The notes beneath the pieces are model-generated. The model saw only the letters and a program-made list of their open reading frames with translations. It had not been told where the DNA came from and did not search any database. Of a DNA stretch of 64,000 nucleotides, positions 55,986 through 64,000 are shown piece by piece. Each line of letters opens with the position of its first letter. The stretch's first letter is position 1. The translations under genes and the position numbers were made by a program. Origin of the DNA: Microcella alkaliphila (GTDB taxonomy: Bacteria; Actinomycetota; Actinomycetes; Actinomycetales; Microbacteriaceae); the NCBI RefSeq assembly GCF_002355395.1, contig NZ_AP017315.1, positions 1,984,001 to 2,048,000 of the forward strand, in the 5' to 3' direction.

Positions 55986-57340
55986 GAGTCACCATTCTGG
56001 CGGCCGAGGATGGAGAACGCCTGACCGACGAGCGTGACGGACCCGGTCACGAGCACGGCGCCGGTCGGCTCGCAGCTCTCGCGGGCGGCGGCGATCGCCT
56101 CATCGAGCGCGGGTGCCACCTGCACGCGGTCGGGCCCGGCGATCTGCGCGACCAGTTCGGCGAGTTGTGCGGCGGGAATCGCCCGTTCGGAGTCGGACTG
56201 CGACACGACGAAGCGCTCGACGACCGGGTCGAGGGCGGCGATGATGCCGTGCGCATCTTTGTCGTCGAGCACGCCGACGACGGCGGTCACGGAGGTGAAC
56301 GCGAACGAACCCATGAGGGCCCGAGCGAGCGCCTCGGCGCCGTGCGGGTTGTGGGCCGCGTCGACGATCACGGTGGGCTCGGTGGCGATGACCTGCAGGC
56401 GGCCGGGGCTCGTCACCTCCGCAAGCCCCTCGGCGAGCACCTCGGGGCTGAGCGGCTGCGTCCCGGCGCCGAGGAACGATTCGACGGCGGCAATCGCCAC
56501 CGCGGCGTTCTGCGCCTGGTGCGGCCCGAACAGGGGAAGGAGCAGGTCGTCGTACGTGCCGGCGCGACCGCGCACGGTCAGGGCCTGACCGCCGACGGCG
56601 AGGCGAGCATCCGTGACCTGAAAGTCGACCCCTTCGACGACGACGGTCGCCTCATCGAGTTCGGCGGCGCGGGTGATCTCGTCCATCGCCTCTGTTGTCT
56701 GCAGCGCGGTGACGACCTGGGCCGCCGGCTTGATGATGCCCGCCTTCGTACGGGCGATCTCGGCGACCGTGCGGCCGAGGCGGTTCGTGTGGTCGAGCGC
56801 GATCGGGGTGAGCACGGCGACGTCGCCGTCGGCGACGTTCGTCGAATCCCACTCGCCGCCCATGCCGACCTCGACGACTGCGACGTCAACGGGCGCGTCG
56901 GCGAAGCAGGCGAAGGCAAGCACCGTGAGCGCCTCGAAGTAGCTGAGCGCCTGCTCGCCGTTGGCGGCCAACTCGGCGTCGACCATGAGCAGGTAGGGCT
57001 GAATGTCATCCCAGTTGTCGGCGAGCGCCCGGTCGCTGATGGGTTCGCCGTCGATGACGATGCGCTCGTTGACGCGCACGAGGTGCGGGCTCGTCATGAG
57101 CCCCGTGCGCAGGCCGTGGGCGCGCAGGATGCTCTCGGCGATGCGACTCGTCGACGTCTTGCCGTTGGTGCCGGTGATGTGGATGATCCCGTAGCTGCGC
57201 TGCGGGTCGCCCAGCAGTTCGACAGCGCGCCGGGTCGGCTCGAGCCTCGGCTGCGGGGCGTGCTCACCGATGCGGTCGAGCAGCTCGGCGTACACCCGGT
57301 CGGCGTCGGCGCGGTCGGCGTCGTGCTGGTCGTCGCTCAT
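55982..57340 (-). CDS. folC: Dihydrofolate/folylpolyglutamate synthase
   Basis: FolC adds glutamate to dihydropteroate and folates. The 452-residue Mur-ligase-type protein has IHITGTNGKTSTSRI (P-loop, residues 53-67), TSPHLVRVNERIVIDGEPI, VEVGMGGEWDSTNV, and ALDHTNRLGRTV. C-terminal domain with VIVDAAHNPHGAEALARAL. ATG with AAAGGA upstream; it lies 45 bp downstream of ileS. Confidence 0.96.
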   Translation of the reverse strand: MSDDQHDADRADADRVYAELLDRIGEHAPQPRLEPTRRAVELLGDPQRSYGIIHITGTNGKTSTSRIAESILRAHGLRTGLMTSPHLVRVNERIVIDGEPISDRALADNWDDIQPYLLMVDAELAANGEQALSYFEALTVLAFACFADAPVDVAVVEVGMGGEWDSTNVADGDVAVLTPIALDHTNRLGRTVAEIARTKAGIIKPAAQVVTALQTTEAMDEITRAAELDEATVVVEGVDFQVTDARLAVGGQALTVRGRAGTYDDLLLPLFGPHQAQNAAVAIAAVESFLGAGTQPLSPEVLAEGLAEVTSPGRLQVIATEPTVIVDAAHNPHGAEALARALMGSFAFTSVTAVVGVLDDKDAHGIIAALDPVVERFVVSQSDSERAIPAAQLAELVAQIAGPDRVQVAPALDEAIAAARESCEPTGAVLVTGSVTLVGQAFSILGRQNGDS

Positions 57341-57385
57341 GCGACCATCCTTTCAGGCTGTCCGATTCTCACGCGGGTCGGATGC

Positions 57386-60300
57386 TCAGGCGTCGGGGGC
57401 GCGCGTGACAGCGACGCGGATGCGCCCCGCGCCGACCGGCACCGCGTCGTCGGCGGAGCCGAGTTCGGCGACCGAGGTCTCGAGCGCCACGGCGAGGGTT
57501 TCGCCGGTGACGAGGTCGCGGTGTGCATCGATCGCCGCCTGCGTCTCGGCCGTGTCTGCCGTCACGGTGAGGCGAATGCGGTCGCTGACCTCCAAGCCGG
57601 CGTCCTTGCGTGCCTGCTGGATGGCGCGCACCGCATCGCGGGCGAGCCCCTCGGCCTCGAGCTCGGCAGTGAGCGTCGTGTCGAGCAGGGCGAAGCCGCC
57701 ACCGGGCAGGAATGCGACGGCGGCGTTCCCGTCGGCGAGGTCGAGCTCGAGCGTGTACTCGCCCTCGATGAGCGGCACGCCGCCCACGACGACGGTCTCG
57801 CCGTCGACGCTCCAGTCGCCGGCCTTCGCGGCCTGGATCACCTGCTGCACCTGCTTGCCGATGCGGGGGCCGGCGGCGCGGGCGTTGACCGCGAGCCGGC
57901 GGGTGATGCCGTGAGCTTCGACGAGCGAGTCGTCGAACTCGACGAGGTCGAGCTGCTTGACGTTCAGCTCGTCGCGCACGATGTCGGCGAACGGCTCGAG
58001 CGCGGTCACCTCGGGGGTAACCACGGTGAGGCGCGCGAGCGGCAGGCGCACCCGCAGGCCGCGGGCCTTGCGCAGGGCGAGGCCCGCGCTTGCGAGCTGG
58101 CGCACCCGGTCCATGGCCGCGACCAGTGCGTCGTCGGCGGGGAACTCCTCGGCCTCTGGCCAGTCGGTGAGGTGCACGCTGTTGCCACCGGTGAGGCCCC
58201 GCCAGACCTCCTCGCTCACGAGCGGGGCGAGCGGGGCGGCGACGCGGGCGAGCGTCTCGAGAACCGTGTGCAGCGTGTCGAACGCGGCACGGTCATCCCC
58301 CGACCAGAAGCGCTCACGTGAGCGGCGCACGTACCAATTCGTCAGCACGTCGGCGAAGTCGCGGAGGGCTGCCGCCGCCATCGGCGAGTCGAGGTTCTCA
58401 AGCTCTGAGGTGACCGTCTCGACGAGTCCGCGGGTCTTCGCGAGCAGGTAACGATCGAGCACGTTGTTGGAGTCGGTGCGGCGCCGCGCATCCGTGAGAC
58501 CCGCAGCGTTCGCGTAGAGCCCATAGAAGTAGTACGTGCTCCACAGCGGCAGCAGGAACTCGCGCACGCCCGCGCGGATGCCCTCCTCGGTGACGACGAG
58601 GTTGCCGCCGCGGATAACTGAGCTCGACATGAGGAACCAGCGCATCGCATCCGCGCCGTCACGATCGAACACCTCACCGACGTCGGGATAGTTACGCAGG
58701 CTCTTGGACATCTTCTGCCCGTCGTTGCCGAGCACGATGCCGTGGCTGATGACCTTCTTGTATGCCGGGCGATCGAACAGGGCCGTGGCGAGGATGTGCA
58801 TCGTGTAGAACCAGCCGCGGGTCTGCCCGATGTACTCGACGATGAAGTCCGACGGGTTGTGGCTGTCGAACCAGTCGGCGTTCTCGAACGGGTAGTGCAC
58901 CTGCGCGAACGGCATCGAGCCCGAGTCGAACCAGACATCGAAGACGTCCTCGATGCGGCGCATCGTCGACCGGCCCGTCGGGTCGTCGGGGTTCGGTCGG
59001 GTGAGCGAGTCGATGAACGGGCGGTGCAGGTCGACCTCGCCGTGGGCGTTACGGGGAAGCTCGCCGAAGTCGGCCTCGAGCTCGGCGAGTGAGCCGTAGA
59101 CGTCGATGCGGGGGTGGTTCGGGTCGTCGCTCTTCCACACCGGAATGGGGCTGCCCCAGTACCGGTTGCGGCTGATCGACCAGTCGCGCGCACCCTCGAG
59201 CCATTTGCCGAACTGGCCGTGCTTGACGTTGTCGGGCACCCACGTGATCTGCTCGTTGAGTTCGAGCATGCGGTCGCGGATCTCGGTGACACGCACGAAC
59301 CAGCTCGACACGGCCTTGTAGATGAGCGGATTGCGGCAGCGCCAGCAGTGCGGGTAACTGTGCTCGTAGCTACGCACCTGCAGCAGGCGGCCCGCCTCAC
59401 GCAGCATGCGCGTGAGCGTCTTGTTGGCCTCGAACACCTGCAGGCCCGCCACATCGCTCACCTGGTCGAGGAACGTGCCGCCATCGTCGACCGAGATGAT
59501 GACCGGGATGCCGGCCGCGGCACACACGTTCTGGTCGTCCTCGCCGTAGGCGGGCGCCTGGTGCACGATGCCGGTGCCCTCGCCGGTGGCGACGTACTCG
59601 GCGACGAGGATCTGCCAGGCGTTCTGCATGCCGTACGTCTCGACGTCGGCGTAGTAGTCGAACAGTCGGTCGTAGTGAACTCCGCCGAGCTCAGCGCCGG
59701 TGAGGGTGCGCGTGACGGCCGCCTGCGCATCCGCTGCCGACTCGTACCCGAGATCCTTGGCGTAGGCGGCGATGGTGTCGGCGGCGAGCAGATACAGCGA
59801 CTCGCCCTCGACCGCGTCGTCCGCGCTCGCCGCACCCCGAGCATCCGCCGCGCCGTTCGGGCCCGCCGGCACGATCGCGTAAGCGATCTCGGGGCCGACG
59901 GCGAGCGCCGCGTTCGTCGGAAGCGTCCAGGGGGTCGTCGTCCAGGCGAGGGCCTTCACGCCGGTGAGCCCGAGCGCCTCGGCTTTCGCGCCGACGAGCG
60001 GGAATGTGACCGTCACCGACTGGTCCTGACGCATCTGGTAGACGTCGTCGTCCATGCGCAGCTCGTGGTTCGACAGCGGCGTCTCGTCGCGCCAGCAGTA
60101 GGGCAACACGCGGTAGCCCTCGTAGGCGAGACCCTTGTCGATGAGGGTCTTGAACGCCCACAGCACGCTCTCCATGAACGAGATGTCGAGGGTCTTGTAG
60201 TCGTTCTCGAAGTCGACCCAGCGGGCCTGGCGGGTGACGTAGTCTTCCCACTCTTTCGTGTAGACGAGCACGCTTTCGCGCGCCTTCGCGTTGAACGCCT

Positions 60301-60661
60301 CGATGCCCATGGCCTCGATCTCGGCCTTCTCGGTGATGCCGAGCTGCTTCATTGCCTCCAGCTCGGCGGGCAGGCCGTGGGTGTCCCAGCCGAAGCGGCG
60401 ATGCACCTGCTTGCCGCGCATCGTCTGGAAGCGCGGGAACAGGTCTTTCGCGTATCCCGTCAGCAGGTGCCCGTAGTGCGGCAGGCCGTTGGCGAACGGC
60501 GGGCCGTCGTAGAAGACCCACTCGTCGCATCCGTCGCGGTTCGCCACCGACCGGCGGAACGTGTCGGTGGTGGCCCAATAGTCGAGCACCTCGCGCTCGA
60601 GCTCAGGAAAGCGCGGGGAGGCGACGATGCCGTCGGTGTCGCGATGCAGCGGGTAACCCAT
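57386..60661 (-). CDS. ileS: Isoleucyl-tRNA synthetase
   Basis: IleRS charges tRNA(Ile) and edits valine. The ATG at 60661 (GGAGACACC upstream) gives 1,091 residues. The HIGH motif is PHYGHLL (residues 62-65 HYGH) and KMSKS is at 650-654 in [11 protein letters not shown]. The editing domain lies between ([10 protein letters not shown]). The C-terminus carries the anticodon-binding helices and a long extension typical of the eukaryote-like IleRS clade found in many actinobacteria. A T-box leader precedes it. Confidence 0.97.
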   Translation of the reverse strand: MGYPLHRDTDGIVASPRFPELEREVLDYWATTDTFRRSVANRDGCDEWVFYDGPPFANGLPHYGHLLTGYAKDLFPRFQTMRGKQVHRRFGWDTHGLPAELEAMKQLGITEKAEIEAMGIEAFNAKARESVLVYTKEWEDYVTRQARWVDFENDYKTLDISFMESVLWAFKTLIDKGLAYEGYRVLPYCWRDETPLSNHELRMDDDVYQMRQDQSVTVTFPLVGAKAEALGLTGVKALAWTTTPWTLPTNAALAVGPEIAYAIVPAGPNGAADARGAASADDAVEGESLYLLAADTIAAYAKDLGYESAADAQAAVTRTLTGAELGGVHYDRLFDYYADVETYGMQNAWQILVAEYVATGEGTGIVHQAPAYGEDDQNVCAAAGIPVIISVDDGGTFLDQVSDVAGLQVFEANKTLTRMLREAGRLLQVRSYEHSYPHCWRCRNPLIYKAVSSWFVRVTEIRDRMLELNEQITWVPDNVKHGQFGKWLEGARDWSISRNRYWGSPIPVWKSDDPNHPRIDVYGSLAELEADFGELPRNAHGEVDLHRPFIDSLTRPNPDDPTGRSTMRRIEDVFDVWFDSGSMPFAQVHYPFENADWFDSHNPSDFIVEYIGQTRGWFYTMHILATALFDRPAYKKVISHGIVLGNDGQKMSKSLRNYPDVGEVFDRDGADAMRWFLMSSSVIRGGNLVVTEEGIRAGVREFLLPLWSTYYFYGLYANAAGLTDARRRTDSNNVLDRYLLAKTRGLVETVTSELENLDSPMAAAALRDFADVLTNWYVRRSRERFWSGDDRAAFDTLHTVLETLARVAAPLAPLVSEEVWRGLTGGNSVHLTDWPEAEEFPADDALVAAMDRVRQLASAGLALRKARGLRVRLPLARLTVVTPEVTALEPFADIVRDELNVKQLDLVEFDDSLVEAHGITRRLAVNARAAGPRIGKQVQQVIQAAKAGDWSVDGETVVVGGVPLIEGEYTLELDLADGNAAVAFLPGGGFALLDTTLTAELEAEGLARDAVRAIQQARKDAGLEVSDRIRLTVTADTAETQAAIDAHRDLVTGETLAVALETSVAELGSADDAVPVGAGRIRVAVTRAPDA

Positions 60662-60880
60662 GGTGTCTCCGGTCAGTGGATGCGTCAGCTCACGTACCGC
60701 GAGGACGACCGGCCGAAAAACGGCCTGCCGCGGTACCACCCCGCTTGCCCGCACCCCCGCCGTCGGGGCCGCGCGCCTCTCACTCACCGGCTGTGACGGG
60801 CCTGCCCCGCTCGGGTCTACTGGCGGCCTGGGCCACGTTCTTCCGAGGACTCCCCGGTGATGGCCGGATCGCAGTCAATG
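60662..60880 (-). promoter_or_regulatory. T-box riboswitch controlling ileS
   Basis: The minus strand reads the T-box core TGGTACCGCGG at 60728-60738, whose UGGU can pair with the tRNA acceptor end. Further upstream GGCCATCACCGGGGAG carries the specifier ATC (60859-60861, isoleucine), followed by GGAAGAACG and AGTAGACCCG of the stem-I distal region. No terminator with T-run lies between the T-box and ileS. Instead CCGGTC (minus strand, 60712-60707) can pair with GACCGG (60674-60669) next to the ribosome site, so control of translation start is likely, as in other actinobacterial ileS leaders. Confidence 0.92.
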
Positions 60881-60885
60881 CGCCG

Positions 60886-60891
60886 ATTCTA
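60886..60891 (-). promoter_or_regulatory. -10 box of ileS
   Basis: TAGAAT on the minus strand, placing the transcript start about 60879, just where the T-box stem I begins. The plus-strand MFS gene starts at 60937, so the two promoters share about 50 bp. Confidence 0.55.
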
Positions 60892-60936
60892 GCGGGATGC
60901 GGGAATAGGCGGCGCACCGCGTACGCTCGACTACTC

Positions 60937-62334
60937 GTGTCTGATAACGCACGTGGCAAAGCGCCCACCACGTCCCCCTCGGCGAGCACCGCGGCGCCCC
61001 GCGACCTCGCAGCACCCTCTGACCCCCGCATCGCGCGTCGCGCGCGCTGGGCGTCGCTCGTCGGAACCTCGCTCGAGTCGTACGACTTCTACATCTACGC
61101 GTACTTCGCGGCCTTCTTCGTCGGCCCGCTGTTCTTCGACCCGCTCGGCGGGTTCGGCGGAACCCTCGCGGCGTTCCTGTCGATCGCGCTCGCCTTCGTG
61201 ATCCGCCCGGTAGGCGCGATCATTTTCGGTCACATCGGTGACCGGCTCGGTCGCCGCATGACACTCATCGTCACGGTGACCCTCATGGGCGTCGCGACCG
61301 GCCTCATCGGTGTGCTGCCGACCTACGAGCAGGCCGGCTGGTTCGGCGCCGCGATCCTCGTGGTGCTCCGCCTCCTGCAGGGCATCTCGCTCGGCGGAGA
61401 GTGGGGCGGCGCGGTGCTCATCGCGACCGAGCACGAGAGCCGCGCGAAGCGCGCCTTCGCCGCCGCGATGCCGCAGCTCGGCTCGCCGATTGGCTCGATC
61501 CTGTCGGCCGGCGCCTTCATCTGGCTGACCCTCGCCCTCACGAACGAGCAGATCACCGAGTGGGCGTGGCGCCTGCCGTTCCTCACCGCGATTCCCCTCT
61601 TGCTCGTGTCGCTCTACCTGCGCGTCACCGTCACCGAGACGCCCGTCTTCCAGGCCGTCGCAACGACCAACAAGCGCGTGCGCGTGCCGCTCGCCGAGCT
61701 GCTGAAGCGCCAGCCGGTGACGATCCTCGTCGCCGTCGGCGTCGCCCTGCTCGGCATCGGCTCGTACTCGCTGATGAACACGTACACGATCAACTACGGC
61801 GTGACGCAGCTCGGCTTCGAGTACTACCAACTGCTGATCGCGACGACGATCGGCGGCCTACTGCAACTCGTCACGATTCCGCTGTTCGGCGCGTGGGCGA
61901 CCCGCATCGGCTCCGGCCAGGTCATCGCGTGGGGCGCCCTCGGCACCCTGCTCGTCGCGTTCCCGATTTACTTCTTCCTGCAGTTCGCGAACTTCGGCGT
62001 GCTGGTGGCGATGATGGTGATCGGCGGCATCCTGCCCACGATGAGCTGGGCTGCCCTCGGGGGCATCTTCACCGAGCTCTTCGACGAGCGCTACCGCTAT
62101 TCGGCCCTCGGCTTCGCCTACTCGCTGGCCGCCGTCGTGTCGGGCTTCGTACCCGCGCTGACGCTCACGATCGGCGAGCTGTCCGGGAACGCGTGGTGGC
62201 ACCCCGGCGTCGTGCTCGCCGCGATGAGCGCCATCACGCTCGTGAGCGCCCTCATCGCGATCCGGATGCGCGTTGATCGCGACGAGGACGATCCGGCCGC
62301 CGCGCGCATCCCGGCAGACACCGCCGCCGCGTAA
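60937..62334 (+). CDS. MHS-type major facilitator transporter
   Basis: The GTG at 60937 gives 465 residues with 12 membrane segments. WASLVGTSLESYDFYIYAYFAAFF (first segment) and GHIGDRLGRRMTLIVT (between segments 2 and 3) plus RLLQGISLGGEWGGAVLIATEHE mark the metabolite:proton symporter branch (citrate, shikimate, proline/betaine-type). The substrate is not told by sequence. No ribosome site; TACGCT (60922-60927) is 9 nt before the start. It is unrelated in function to ileS and valS that flank it. Confidence 0.88.
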   Translation: MSDNARGKAPTTSPSASTAAPRDLAAPSDPRIARRARWASLVGTSLESYDFYIYAYFAAFFVGPLFFDPLGGFGGTLAAFLSIALAFVIRPVGAIIFGHIGDRLGRRMTLIVTVTLMGVATGLIGVLPTYEQAGWFGAAILVVLRLLQGISLGGEWGGAVLIATEHESRAKRAFAAAMPQLGSPIGSILSAGAFIWLTLALTNEQITEWAWRLPFLTAIPLLLVSLYLRVTVTETPVFQAVATTNKRVRVPLAELLKRQPVTILVAVGVALLGIGSYSLMNTYTINYGVTQLGFEYYQLLIATTIGGLLQLVTIPLFGAWATRIGSGQVIAWGALGTLLVAFPIYFFLQFANFGVLVAMMVIGGILPTMSWAALGGIFTELFDERYRYSALGFAYSLAAVVSGFVPALTLTIGELSGNAWWHPGVVLAAMSAITLVSALIAIRMRVDRDEDDPAAARIPADTAAA

Positions 62335-62355
62335 CGCGCGCTTCGCACGCCGCGC

Positions 62356-62388
62356 GAACGGGGGTCGACGCCCAGTCGGCCCCCGTTC
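62356..62388 (+). terminator. Terminator-like hairpin after the MHS transporter
   Basis: GAACGGGGG (62356-62364) pairs perfectly with CCCCCGTTC (62380-62388), with an inner CGAC/GTCG stem. There is no T-run, as with many terminators in this genome type. It lies 22 bp past the stop codon. Confidence 0.65.
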
Positions 62389-62397
62389 TGCCGCCGG

Positions 62398-62403
62398 TAC
62401 ACT
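62398..62403 (+). promoter_or_regulatory. Possible -10 box of valS
   Basis: TACACT, same as at ligA and the coiled-coil gene, 71 nt before the valS ATG. A TTGACA at 62438-62443 further down has no matching -10 at normal spacing. No T-box sequence is present in this leader. Confidence 0.4.
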
Positions 62404-62474
62404 GAACGCCGACCCCACACTCAGGCACCCTTACCTCTTGACACGGTGCCGCCCATAGCGAAGCGAGTTTTTCG

Positions 62475-64000
62475 ATGTCCCACGCCGCCCTGCCCGACAA
62501 GCCCGCCCTCGAAGGACTCGAAGCGAAGTGGGGCGAGGCGTGGGAGCGCCAGGGCACGTACCGCTTCGACCGGGCCGCAGCCGAGGCCGCCGGCAAGTCG
62601 TGCGTCTACGCCGTCGACACTCCCCCGCCGACCGCGTCGGGCTCGCTGCACATCGGCCACGTGTTCAGCTACACCCACATGGACCTCGCCGCGCGCTACC
62701 AGCGCATGCGCGGCAAGCACCTGTTCTACCCGATGGGCTGGGACGACAACGGGCTGCCCACTGAGCGTCGCGTGCAGAACTACTACGGCGTGCGCTGCGA
62801 CCCGTCGCTGCCCTACGACCCCGACTTCGCCCCGCCGTTCGAGGGCGGCGACAACAAGTCGTCGAAGGCCGCCGACCAGGTTCCGGTCAGCCGCCGCAAC
62901 TTCATCGAGCTGTGCGAGAAGCTCACCGTCGAAGACGAGAAGCAGTTCGAAGACCTGTGGCGGGCGCTCGGCCTGAGCGTCGACTGGTCGCTCACCTATC
63001 GCACGATCGGCGACGAGGCGCAGCGTGCCGCGCAGCGCGCGTTCCTGCGCAACCTTGCCCGAGGGGAGGCCTACCAGGCCGACGCCCCGACGCTGTGGGA
63101 CGTGACCTTCCGCACCGCCGTCGCCCAGGCTGAGCTCGAAGACAAAGAGATGCCCGGCGCCTACCACCGGGTGTCGTTCCACACGCCCGACGGCGGCACG
63201 ATCGAGATCGAGACGACCCGGCCGGAACTGATCGCGGCCTGCGTGGCGCTCGTCGCGCATCCCGATGACGAGCGCTACCAGCCCTACTTCGGCACGACCG
63301 TTCGCACACCGCTCTTCGGCGTCGAGGTTCCCGTTGTCGCGCATCGTCTCGCCCAGCAGGACAAGGGATCGGGCATCGCGATGGTCTGCACCTTCGGTGA
63401 TGTCACCGACGTGATCTGGTGGCGCGAGCTCGACCTCGCGACCCGCCCGATTCTCGGCAAAGACGGGCGCATTCTCGCCGACCCGCCCCCCGGCATCGAG
63501 GGCGCCGCCGCCGAGGTGTACGCCGAGCTCGCCGGCAAGACCGTGTTCAGCGCGAAGGCGCGCATGGTCGAGCTGCTGACCGAGTCAGGTGACCTGCACG
63601 GCGAGCCGCGCGCGATCACACACCCCGTGAAGTTCTTCGAGAAGGGCGACAAGCCGCTCGAGATCGTCACCACCCGCCAGTGGTACATCACGAACGGCGC
63701 CCGCGATGAGGCCCTCAATGCGCGCCTCATCGAGCGCGGCCGCGAGGTCGCCTTCCACCCCGACTTCATGCGCGTGCGCTACGAGAACTGGGTCGGCGGC
63801 CTCTCGGGCGACTGGCTGATCTCGCGTCAGCGCTTCTTCGGCGTGCCGATTCCCGTCTGGTACCGACTGGACGAGCAGGGTGAGATCACGGGCGAGCCGA
63901 TCGTCCCGAGCGAGGACCAGCTGCCGGTCGACCCGTCATCGATGCCGGCCCCCGGCTTCGACGAGGCCCAGCGCGGTGAGCCGAACGGCTTCGTCGGCGA
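62475..64000 (+). CDS. valS: Valyl-tRNA synthetase, 3' end outside window
   Basis: The frame from ATG 62475 runs off the right edge (about 508 codons seen). MSHAALPDKPALEGLEAKWGEAWERQGTYRF, the HIGH motif SGSLHIGHVFSYTHMD (HIGH at 59-62), GWDDNGLPTERRVQNYYGVRCDP and the editing-domain segment TTRPELIAACVALVAHPDDERY identify ValRS. The GDWLISRQRFFGVPIPVWY segment before the missing KMSKS is present. The ribosome site is weak (AAGCGAG). Confidence 0.97.
   Translation, partial: MSHAALPDKPALEGLEAKWGEAWERQGTYRFDRAAAEAAGKSCVYAVDTPPPTASGSLHIGHVFSYTHMDLAARYQRMRGKHLFYPMGWDDNGLPTERRVQNYYGVRCDPSLPYDPDFAPPFEGGDNKSSKAADQVPVSRRNFIELCEKLTVEDEKQFEDLWRALGLSVDWSLTYRTIGDEAQRAAQRAFLRNLARGEAYQADAPTLWDVTFRTAVAQAELEDKEMPGAYHRVSFHTPDGGTIEIETTRPELIAACVALVAHPDDERYQPYFGTTVRTPLFGVEVPVVAHRLAQQDKGSGIAMVCTFGDVTDVIWWRELDLATRPILGKDGRILADPPPGIEGAAAEVYAELAGKTVFSAKARMVELLTESGDLHGEPRAITHPVKFFEKGDKPLEIVTTRQWYITNGARDEALNARLIERGREVAFHPDFMRVRYENWVGGLSGDWLISRQRFFGVPIPVWYRLDEQGEITGEPIVPSEDQLPVDPSSMPAPGFDEAQRGEPNGFVG

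Noticed and set aside
60352..60936. N-terminal extension of the MHS transporter
   Set aside because: The extended frame runs antisense through the T-box leader and the start of ileS; the GTG at 60937 gives a proper first membrane helix.
62438..62466. TTGACA as valS -35
   Set aside because: No -10 box at 16-19 nt; TACACT at 62398 is more likely.

Overview
The window is 64 kb of GC-rich DNA (about 70% by eye), densely packed with short or overlapping gene junctions and many GTG starts. It looks like chromosomal DNA of an actinobacterium. A DUF222-type HNH endonuclease, NAD-dependent ligase, GlgE, DivIVA-type coiled-coil proteins, DUF2469 and DUF4233 proteins, an ileS T-box leader, and the orders rplS-lepB-rnhB, ffh-rpsP-khpA-rimM-trmD and ileS-folC-DUF4233-ndk all fit a member of the Microbacteriaceae. 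Genus cannot be fixed from sequence alone. No rRNA, tRNA, CRISPR array, insertion sequence or prophage was found.

Left part (1-13.4 kb): a truncated HNH endonuclease converges on gatC-gatA. Two small lipoprotein genes and a secreted DUF1023 hydrolase follow, then the minus-strand set cysteine desulfurase, mnmA, ligA. The divergent pair glgX-ybaK leads into the glycogen region.

Glycogen/alpha-glucan region (10.8-21.9 kb): glgX (debranching), glgP (phosphorylase), glgE (maltosyltransferase) and glgB (branching). glgP and glgE diverge from a 430-bp regulatory gap with a LacI-like palindrome over the glgP promoter, an 18-bp perfect palindrome and competing stems in the glgE leader. An unrecognised 377-residue protein and two strong hairpins separate ybaK from glgP.

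Envelope and polarity region (21.9-30.8 kb): a thioredoxin-fold/TPR protein lacking the redox motif is translationally coupled to a large membrane protein with an internal lipobox. Divergent from it is a 727-residue coiled-coil protein with 25 uninterrupted 11-residue repeats, followed by an AI-2E family permease. A small hydrolase, a zinc-ribbon-like protein, a secreted lytic-transglycosylase-like protein and a DivIVA-domain protein come next.

Housekeeping core (30.8-64 kb): rpsB-tsf, then pyrH, a broken EamA transporter, frr, cdsA and the DivIVA gene. An M23-like protein, xerC, an MMPL exporter with a divergent marR, cpdA-dprA-comM-yraN, DUF2469, rnhB-lepB-rplS, and a tetR-map pair follow. 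Then come trmD-rimM-khpA-rpsP, a broken amidase, ffh, ftsY, ndk-DUF4233-folC, and ileS under a T-box. An MHS-type transporter and the start of valS close the window.

Recurring features: GTGA/ATGA coupling between genes; TANNNT boxes 6-9 nt before starts, suggesting leaderless mRNAs; convergent genes with interlocked stop codons; and two genes inactivated in the same way, by a short internal deletion with frameshift.
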